Shown in pieces: positions 58,513-64,000 of a stretch of 64,000 nucleotides of DNA. The DNA lies in the NCBI GenBank assembly GCA_902362925.1, contig CABIYL010000016.1; one strand, 5' to 3'. Source of the stretch: Pseudoflavonifractor sp902362925 (GTDB taxonomy: Bacteria > Bacillota > Clostridia > Oscillospirales > Oscillospiraceae). The translations under genes and the position numbers were made by a program. Position 1 is the stretch's first letter. Each line of letters begins with the position of its first letter. The notes under the pieces are model-generated. The model made no database searches, was not told the origin of the DNA, and saw nothing but the letters and a program-made list of their open reading frames with translations.

Positions 58513-58677
58513 AAAATGCTCCTTTCGTCTCGCCGCCATAGTCGACGGCATATTATAGGGTGAATATGAACGCCCCTCCGTCTCAACAGAAACGAATGGT
58601 GTCTTAAACCTCCCGCCGGCCGGCCGAGAGGGTTAGACCGAAGTCAAACAGAGAATCAGTTGTCAATATTTGCCTAG

Positions 58678-58695
58678 GGTTAGCTATCGCTAACC
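58678..58695. promoter_or_regulatory. DtxR/IdeR-like iron box 1
   Basis: GGTTAGCTATCGCTAACC: perfect 7-bp arms GGTTAGC/GCTAACC around TATC. It resembles the DtxR-family consensus (TTAGGTTAG-CTAACCTAA) with wider spacing. Located about 60 bases after the promoter -10, in the leader. Confidence 0.55.
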
Positions 58696-58757
58696 TCTAT
58701 TCTTAAAAAAAGCTTCCAATGCTTTTTGATTGGAAGAAATATTAGTTGTCTGTAATG

Positions 58758-58786
58758 ATAATATAATGTTGTTCACAGAGTGTCAA
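58758..58786 (-). promoter_or_regulatory. Sigma-70 promoter of the NEAT genes
   Basis: Minus strand: TTGACA (58781-58786), 17 bases, TATTAT (58758-58763). The only good promoter upstream of the signal-peptide NEAT gene, between the two iron-box-like palindromes. Confidence 0.75.
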
Positions 58787-58843
58787 TATATTTTTATAAT
58801 TTATTTTTCTGCTGTTAGAATTGTGCAACCCTTGCGCCCCAAT

Positions 58844-58861
58844 GGTTAGGTAACACTAACC
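58844..58861. promoter_or_regulatory. DtxR/IdeR-like iron box 2
   Basis: GGTTAGGTAACACTAACC: arms GGTTAG/CTAACC with 6-base centre, same arms and spacing as box 1. Located about 58 bases upstream of the -35 element. Confidence 0.55.
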
Positions 58862-58961
58862 TTTATTCAAATTAAAAACTCCCGCTTACTATTAGAGGGA
58901 ATCATTTCCATTGATTATACCTGCATATAAAGCAAAATTCAAGATGCAGAAATGTAAAAAA

Positions 58962-58997
58962 CGAAAAAAGCCAACCGCATTAGGCAATGTCATTAAG
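58962..58997. repeat. 36-bp inverted repeat, left copy
   Basis: Flanks CGAAAAAAGCCAA and CAATGTCATTAAG are the exact reverse complement of those at 63898-63933, while the central CCGCATTAGG is in the same orientation in both copies. Encloses about 5 kb with the IS4 element and the RCC1/SLH gene. Confidence 0.8.
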
Positions 58998-59006
58998 CTA
59001 GGCCTC

Positions 59007-59061
59007 AACCCCTGCTGTTGGGGGACAGATTTACACCATCTGTCCCTTAACAGTGGGGGTT
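59007..59061. terminator. Long hairpin left of the IS element
   Basis: AACCCC..GCTGTT..GGACAGAT / ATCTGTCC..AACAG..GGGGGTT with loop TTACACC, followed by CCTTTTCGCGTTTT. Strong transcription barrier or element-end structure immediately before the IS left repeat. Confidence 0.65.
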
Positions 59062-59072
59062 CCTTTTCGCGT

Positions 59073-60826
59073 TTTAGTTAAGCTAACTCCGGCTTGTAAA
59101 CCTTTTGTAAAGATTTTCAGGGGCTTCTTTACATTCTGCCAAGTCTGAGCATATAATAAATTAACGCCGTGGTGAACGGTGTTCGCAGGCAGAGTGTGAG
59201 ATAGCTAAAAATTGAGAGTTTCGTGTGTTTTAACCGTTTTTTGAGAGTTTTTATTAAAGTTTGTTTGTGAGAGTTTGTTTTATCTTGTGAGAGCGTCAGA
59301 ATTGTTTGAGTAAATAGTAGCGAGCATGCAGAACGCCAAGCGTACACGCCCAGCGATGGGGGTGCGTTTGGCGTTCTTTTTTCACCCGGTGAATACTCAC
59401 ACAGGAGACAAGCTTTCATGAAATCCGTACATTTTATCAACACATCTTTGAACCGCGCCATTCACACGGCCTCCGTCCAGCGCGCCAACAGCAAGGACTT
59501 TTCCCGTAAAAGCCCTCTCACACAGGAGGCCCTTATCCGTCTTTTGATAGGCGCGGAGGGCGGCTCTTTAGATAAGGTTTTACACGCCGCCGGCATTGAA
59601 GTAACCGCGTCTGCCGTCAGCCAGCGCCGCGCTCAAATTGATCCTGTCGTGTTTCGGGCAGTCTTTGATAATTTCAATTCCGCTTATGCGGACGACGTTC
59701 TATTTCGCGGCTATCGCCTTTTAGCCGCAGACGGCACCGTTATCAATCTGCCCAGGAACCTCACAGCCCCGTCCTTCGTCTGCAATGACGGTATTCCCAA
59801 GGGTGTGAACCAGCTTCATTTAACGCCGCTGTACGACATCCTCAGCCGCACCTTCACCGACGCCGTCATTCAGCCCGAACCGAAGAAGGATGAGATAGGG
59901 GCATTGATTACCATGCTGAACCGCAGTACCTTCGCCCAAAAGTCTCTTATCATCGCTGACCGTGGGTTTGAGAGCTATAACCTCATCGCGCACCTTTTGG
60001 AAAAGAAGAACACAGATTTTCTTATCCGGGTAAAGCAGAGCCGCTCTGCTATGCGCGAGGTGGCTAAACTGCCCATGCTGGAATTGGACTGTGACATTTC
60101 ATTTTCCATCTGCATCACCCAGAAGAACACGGACAAGCAGAACAGCAATTATGTGTTCCTGCAAGTTCCCAAGAAGTCAAAGCCCAGCTCTTCCACCCGG
60201 CGCGGGCGCTGGGATTTTGGCAACTACTACCCCATGCGCTTCCGTATCTGCCGCTTCCGGCTGGATAGTGGCGAATTTGAGACCGTCGCGACATCCTTGC
60301 CCCGGTCATTTACGATGGAGGACGTCAAGGCCCTCTACCATCTCCGCTGGGGTCTGGAGACCGGTTTTCGGGATTTGAAATATACCCTCGGGCTGGTAAA
60401 TCTCCACGGCAAGTCCGATAGTTTTGCGGAGCAGGAGGTCTACGCTAATATGACCGCCTTTAACTTCGCAAGCAGGATATGCCGGGAGGTCATCGTCCGG
60501 CAACCAAAGGAGGGCATTTACGCCTACAAGGTAAACTTCAAAATGGCTGTGACGCTATGCAGGGAGTTTATCCGAACGCGCAGCACGGACGGCGAGAAAC
60601 TGCTGAAAGACATCGCAAGATATACCGTCCCCATCCGACCGGGGCGGCAAGACCAGCGTAATTTACGGGTCAAGGGTTTCCCCGGCTTCGTGTACCGGGT
60701 GGCCGCTTAAAAAATGGGGGGTGGGTCTATCTGACCTACCCCCTCTTGCTGTGGATTTTTTTAAAAGGGCCGTTTTCAAGCCTCAAAACCAGCATTTTCA
60801 GAAAAAGAAAAGTCCGCTTAACTAAA
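59073..60826 (+). mobile_element. IS4-family insertion sequence
   Basis: Transposase flanked by inverted TTTAGTTAAGC (59073-59083) and GCTTAACTAAA (60816-60826), giving an element of about 1.75 kb. The exact ends may extend a few bases outwards; no obvious target duplication was found, so flanks may have rearranged. Confidence 0.7.
59418..60710 (+). CDS. IS4-family DDE transposase
   Basis: 430 residues. Catalytic Asp105 in LLAADGTVINL, Asp181 in LIIADRGFES, and Glu314 in the YREK signature YHLRWGLETGFRDLK (Tyr307, Arg310, Glu314, Lys321), the hallmark of IS4. The N-terminal helical part (residues 30-95) binds DNA. ORF complete. ATG follows AGGAGACAAGCTTTC. Weak hairpin GGGGGTGGGT/ACCTACCCCC after the stop acts as a terminator. 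Confidence 0.93.
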   Translation: MKSVHFINTSLNRAIHTASVQRANSKDFSRKSPLTQEALIRLLIGAEGGSLDKVLHAAGIEVTASAVSQRRAQIDPVVFRAVFDNFNSAYADDVLFRGYRLLAADGTVINLPRNLTAPSFVCNDGIPKGVNQLHLTPLYDILSRTFTDAVIQPEPKKDEIGALITMLNRSTFAQKSLIIADRGFESYNLIAHLLEKKNTDFLIRVKQSRSAMREVAKLPMLELDCDISFSICITQKNTDKQNSNYVFLQVPKKSKPSSSTRRGRWDFGNYYPMRFRICRFRLDSGEFETVATSLPRSFTMEDVKALYHLRWGLETGFRDLKYTLGLVNLHGKSDSFAEQEVYANMTAFNFASRICREVIVRQPKEGIYAYKVNFKMAVTLCREFIRTRSTDGEKLLKDIARYTVPIRPGRQDQRNLRVKGFPGFVYRVAA

Positions 60827-61195
60827 CAGGGGCGAGAAAATGGGCCGAACAGGCAACGCCGTCTCCATAATCTCAACAAGCCTTGAAAATCCAACAGAAA
60901 ACAGGTGTATTCCCATTGGGGACGACAGCCGAAATATATTCAAAATCTCAACTTGTCTGCCCTGTGTACCAGAAATGGAGCGGCATATTTTCTACGGCTG
61001 GGTTCTTTTTTAAGTTTTAAGGAAAAATTAGCCGTTAAGCTAATTAGAAATTAACCTCTCAACAAGTCGGTGAAATGTATTAAAATATGGGCGGAACAGG
61101 AGAAAAGGGCAATATCTTAGATAAGCACAACAAGTTGCAAAGGACAGAAAAATTCCGCCGCCCCGCCATACGGCAGGACGGCGGATTGTCCGATT
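60827..61195. other. Intergenic stretch, no gene
   Basis: No supported gene or RNA. AT-rich with a second TTAGC..GTTAAGCTAA palindrome-like site near 61027-61040, similar to the IS end sequence; probably a remnant. Confidence 0.5.
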
Positions 61196-63046
61196 CTATT
61201 CGGCCAAATCGCGATAGAGGAAGGTCACAATTTGCCCACGGGTGCAGGTGACATCCGGGGAAAAGCGGTTTGCGCCGGTGCCGCCGGTAATACCCTGCTC
61301 CACCGCCCATGCCACAGCATCGGCATATGCCGCGCCCGCGGCCACATCGGTGAAGGAAGCAGCATTTTTCGCGTCGGGCTTCCCGGCCAGCTTCCAGAGA
61401 TAGGTCACGGTAGCGGCACGGGTGGCGGGTGTATCAGCGTCAAAGGAATCCGTCAAACCCTTTTCCAGCGCCCAGTTGGCCGCGTCGGTGTAATACTTCC
61501 CAGCGGGGACAGCATTATTACTGCTAGCGGGAGCAGGGGAGCCATTGGCCCTCCACAGGAAGGTTAAAATCTCGCCCGTGGTGCAGGTGGTATCGGGGCT
61601 GAATGTGGTGGAGCTGGTGCCGCTGGTGACGCCCTTGTCGACCGCCCACTTTACCGCGTCGGCGTAATAGTCACTCCTCCGCACATCGGCAAAGCCAGCA
61701 AAACCGCCAGGGCTTACGCCCTCACCCGGAAGTTTTGCTGTCAGGCCCGTCAGGCGGTAAGGTGTATTTTGGCAGACCTCCGCGAAAGGCTCTCCATTAC
61801 TGGCGATACCCGTTCTGGTGAAATTTCCGATCTTTCCATTCATTAGGATATCTGTGTTATTAAAGCCCCACATCCAAACGGAGCCATCTGTCTTGACAGC
61901 TGCAATATTGCTGAAACCTACAGAGACCTCAGCCACATCATCCATGACTTTAACAGGATAGGAAGAATAGGAGACGGTACTGCCATCACCCAACTGACCA
62001 CAATCATTATCTCCATAGACCCAAAGCGAGCCATCTGACTTGATAAATGCCACATTGTTCGGGTCGCTCGGATAGTATATTGGGCCTTGCTCCATATAGG
62101 CTACATCCGTATCTATAATTTTGAGCGGCATAGGCCCTGTCAATGTATCCGGCAAATCAGGGTTTAACAAGTTGTAGACCAACCAATAATTTCCCTTCGG
62201 CTGGGCTGAATCAGGCCATGTCACCAGTGTACCATCTGTTTGCAATACAAGAGGAGGATTACTTCCACAGGAAACAGCAGCGACATGCTCCATTACCTTT
62301 ACGGGGACAGATTGATATACCAACTCAGCACCTAGGAAAGTTGTTGTCAGGTCGCCCTTACCACCGTTGTTGAGTTGATTAAAATTATTGTCTCCCCACA
62401 TCCACAATGTGCCGTCCGACTTGACAGCGGCGGTATAGTTCTCCCCGCAGTTGACAGAGATAACGTCATCCATCACTTTTATAGGGCGGGTCTGGAAATT
62501 ATTATGCTGAGGGTCCACCCAACCGCCACAGGTACCGTTTCCAATCTGTCCGCTTCCATTATAGCCCCAGGTCCAAAGGGAGTGGTCCTTCTTGATAGCC
62601 GCAACGTGTCGAGGCCCACAGCTGACCGTGAGCACGTCGTCCATGACCTTAATAGGGGTATTTTGTCCCTCTCCAGGAGCATATTCTTTGCCGTTACCCA
62701 TCACACCATCGACCGTTTCTGTTCCCCACATCCAGAGAGAGTCGTCTGTCTTGATGACCGCAAAATAGGCACCAGTCTCATTCCAGCAATCAATGAAGCG
62801 TACATCGCCCATGACTTTCTGAAGACCTGTCCTCTTATCCACAGGGCCGGTTCCAAGGACTCCAGTATTCATATCCCCCCATGCCCAAAGGGTACCATCT
62901 TCATCAATCATGGTTACCACGGCACTACCGACTTCCAGCGTGTTGTTGCGGACTTCTGTTCCGTCCCTGACACTGGCACTTGCCGGCGCTACGGTTCCAA
63001 GGAGTACTCCCAACGATAGAGCAAGTGCAACCAATCTTTTTTTCAT
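61196..63046 (-). CDS. Secreted RCC1-repeat protein with SLH domains
   Basis: 616 residues from ATG 63046 (GAAGGAAG). Signal peptide LVALALSLGVLLGTVAPASA. Seven or so RCC1-type blades of about 50-55 residues (pattern AVKSDGTLWMWGDNNFNQLN, GYNGSGQIGNGT, VKVMDDVISVNCGENYTAAV) at residues 35-430, then three SLH motifs: FADVRRSDYYADAVKWAVDK, YYTDAANWALEKGLTDSFDA, FTDVAAGAAYADAVAWAVEQ, ending in GANRFSPDVTCTRGQIVTFLYRDLAE-like text. SLH anchors it to the cell wall; the propeller probably binds ligands. Confidence 0.9.
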   Translation of the reverse strand: MKKRLVALALSLGVLLGTVAPASASVRDGTEVRNNTLEVGSAVVTMIDEDGTLWAWGDMNTGVLGTGPVDKRTGLQKVMGDVRFIDCWNETGAYFAVIKTDDSLWMWGTETVDGVMGNGKEYAPGEGQNTPIKVMDDVLTVSCGPRHVAAIKKDHSLWTWGYNGSGQIGNGTCGGWVDPQHNNFQTRPIKVMDDVISVNCGENYTAAVKSDGTLWMWGDNNFNQLNNGGKGDLTTTFLGAELVYQSVPVKVMEHVAAVSCGSNPPLVLQTDGTLVTWPDSAQPKGNYWLVYNLLNPDLPDTLTGPMPLKIIDTDVAYMEQGPIYYPSDPNNVAFIKSDGSLWVYGDNDCGQLGDGSTVSYSSYPVKVMDDVAEVSVGFSNIAAVKTDGSVWMWGFNNTDILMNGKIGNFTRTGIASNGEPFAEVCQNTPYRLTGLTAKLPGEGVSPGGFAGFADVRRSDYYADAVKWAVDKGVTSGTSSTTFSPDTTCTTGEILTFLWRANGSPAPASSNNAVPAGKYYTDAANWALEKGLTDSFDADTPATRAATVTYLWKLAGKPDAKNAASFTDVAAGAAYADAVAWAVEQGITGGTGANRFSPDVTCTRGQIVTFLYRDLAE

Positions 63047-63411
63047 GTTCTTCCTTCTCTCTTCTTTTGTTCCGACGAGTGGCCCAACGGGCGGGGAAAA
63101 GCCCCGCCCGGGGCTATCGCCGGAAACATAAAAGCGGTGCTGAGCGTATAACTCAACACCGCTTGACTGAACACAATCAAAGCGAAACACCAATCCCACT
63201 TTCGATGGATTTTGCTTGAAAAAGAACCTCTCCATCGGTATAATGGGAGATACGGTACAGTCGGATGACTGTGGTGTTGAGTGCCGATATCACTCATCAT
63301 CGGGACATGGCGGGTTGCCGCCCGTCATGTCCTGCCGCTATTTATGTTTCCATAGCCAATTTTAACCGATAGTATATAGAAAAGCAAGGGCCTTCCCCAT
63401 AGATTTCTAAA
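63047..63411. other. Leader region with several hairpins, no gene
   Basis: Hairpins at 63090-63113 (GGGCGGGG/CCCCGCCC), 63133-63165 (AAGCGGTG/CACCGCTT) and 63303-63331 (GGACATGGCGGG/CCCGTCATGTCC). No known riboswitch consensus recognised. Confidence 0.5.
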
Positions 63412-63446
63412 AAACTCCCCGCCTGGTTAAACCAGACGGGGAGTTT
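63412..63446. terminator. Bidirectional terminator
   Basis: AAACTCCCCG-CTGGTT / AACCAG-CGGGGAGTTT, directly after the 66-residue gene (minus strand) with T-rich sequence on the exit side. Confidence 0.85.
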
Positions 63447-63449
63447 CTG

Positions 63450-63650
63450 TCAACGAATCTTCGCAATCATCCGTTTGTCCAAGCTGTTTTTCAAGGCTTC
63501 AAAGCTGTTTTTTGAAAAACTAGCCGCAGTCCGAACCGCGTAGTCATCCTCATCAAAGGTGATATTGAGAGAGTTTGAAACTTCTATATCACCATTTGAT
63601 AGACTCATCGTCATACGGAGGGTACAGTTGCCTCTGCCGTAAGTATACAT
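63450..63650 (-). CDS. Small protein of unknown function
   Basis: 66 residues from ATG 63650 with AAAGGAGGT upstream. MYTYGRGNCTLRMTMSLSNG is followed by a beta-rich text and helical end (KNSFEALKNSLDKRMIAKIR). Promoter and terminator frame it as a monocistronic gene, which supports expression. Family not recognised. Confidence 0.7.
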   Translation of the reverse strand: MYTYGRGNCTLRMTMSLSNGDIEVSNSLNITFDEDDYAVRTAASFSKNSFEALKNSLDKRMIAKIR

Positions 63651-63675
63651 TTTTGCGACCTCCTTTCTAAGTAAA

Positions 63676-63708
63676 TTGCACAATTTAACATTTCAACATC
63701 CTGTGCAA
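63676..63708. promoter_or_regulatory. Inverted repeat in the leader of the 66-residue gene
   Basis: TTGCACA (63676-63682) and TGTGCAA (63702-63708), perfect 7-bp arms with 19 bases between, lying between promoter and start codon. Possible operator. Confidence 0.4.
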
Positions 63709-63752
63709 TAGAAAGGAACTTGCATTTTAACATCCGTCTTTCGACATTTTGT

Positions 63753-63781
63753 AGTGTACATCATTTTTAAAGCTTTGTCAA
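63753..63781 (-). promoter_or_regulatory. Sigma-70 promoter of the 66-residue gene
   Basis: Minus strand: TTGACA (63776-63781), 17 bases, TACACT (63753-63758). Confidence 0.75.
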
Positions 63782-63835
63782 CTGTTTTGTTTGCTTTTTG
63801 ATGTATTTATTAAAAAATAGATTTTGTTATCATCA

Positions 63836-63876
63836 AAAAAGTACCCACCCCATTAAAAATAGGGTGGGTACTTTTT
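63836..63876. terminator. Terminator hairpin
   Basis: AAAAAGTACCCACCC / GGGTGGGTACTTTTT with 11-base loop. T-runs on both strands. Confidence 0.85.
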
Positions 63877-63897
63877 CATTTGAGGCTACGACTTTAA

Positions 63898-63933
63898 CTT
63901 AATGACATTGCCGCATTAGGTTGGCTTTTTTCG
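63898..63933. repeat. 36-bp inverted repeat, right copy
   Basis: CTTAATGACATTG-CCGCATTAGG-TTGGCTTTTTTCG; partner of 58962-58997. The remaining bases to 64000 show no gene. Confidence 0.8.
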
Positions 63934-64000
63934 CTTTACGTTTCATGATGATCGGCCTGCAGAGCAGCAGACCAAAGTTTATAGTTCTGTCCAAGGATCC

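Noticed and set aside
59129..59461. 110-codon minus-strand ORF overlapping the IS4 start
   Set aside because: No ribosome site, unusual composition, and it covers the IS left part; regarded as spurious.
63047..63360. Possible c-di-GMP or other riboswitch before the RCC1/SLH gene
   Set aside because: Hairpins are present, but the conserved GEMM bases are not found, and no other known riboswitch consensus was recognised.

Overview
The window looks like a Clostridia (Firmicutes) chromosome, most likely a gut Oscillospiraceae-type bacterium. This is inferred from strong AAGGAGG ribosome sites, consensus sigma-70 promoters, an LLH-family holin, NEAT/SLH surface proteins, a fragment of a Tn1549/CTn-style conjugative element and moderately high GC. 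No 16S rRNA gene is present, so the genus is unproven.

Bases 1-31653 are one end and most of a Mu-like transposable prophage, lying in reverse. Its left end is at 31653, where the terminal CA (TG read inwards) interrupts a DUF1349 gene after codon 71. Reading from that end: MuA-site-like repeats and a possible small RNA (about 31.0-31.65 kb); an outward-facing HTH repressor (30466); a regulatory region with three copies of a 27-bp repeat; then the leftward early genes: DUF6906, a Ner-like HTH, MuA transposase, MuB ATPase, Gam, an MT-A70 methyltransferase broken at a poly-G tract, GemA, small proteins, a two-domain endolysin and Mor. After a terminator come the late genes: LLH holin, winged-helix protein, gp27/gp28 terminase, gp29 portal, gpF, gpI protease/scaffold, gpT capsid, connector proteins, sheath, tube, G/GT tail chaperones with a classical AAATTTG -1 slippery site, tape measure, hub, spike, wedge, baseplate J, gp48, and a tail fibre cut by the window edge. 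Every structural module of a Mu-type myovirus is present and open except the methyltransferase. The right end lies beyond base 1.

Bases 31654-50050 are chromosomal or accessory DNA. They hold an AraC regulator, an ArsR-controlled metal cassette (stand-alone HMA chaperone plus CPC-type P-ATPase), a TetR gene divergent from a second CPC-type ATPase, a flavin reductase with two adjacent radical-SAM proteins divergent from an HxlR regulator (consensus promoter and palindromic operator), an acetyltransferase, Rrf2 and patatin, two tandem class-M-like sirtuins, an HD gene joined end to end with a lipoprotein-esterase pseudogene, small HTH genes, tRNA-Ala(GGC), and a MetRS C-terminal fragment.

Bases about 50063-54740 are the remnant of an integrative conjugative element: arm-site-like repeats, a Rep-like winged-helix protein, a sigma-like protein, a VirB2-like pilin, a frameshifted TrbL, a signal-peptide protein and a truncated membrane-anchored gene. 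The remnant has no relaxase, coupling protein or VirB4. It is joined head-on to the 3' end of a large NEAT/BIG2 surface-protein gene. Bases 54740-64000 hold that gene, a second NEAT protein, one sigma-70 promoter flanked by two DtxR-like GGTTAG-N6-CTAACC palindromes (a probable iron/haem uptake unit), an IS4-family element, a secreted RCC1-repeat/SLH protein and a 66-residue protein. Two 36-bp inverted repeats with an unusual direct core flank the last 5 kb.
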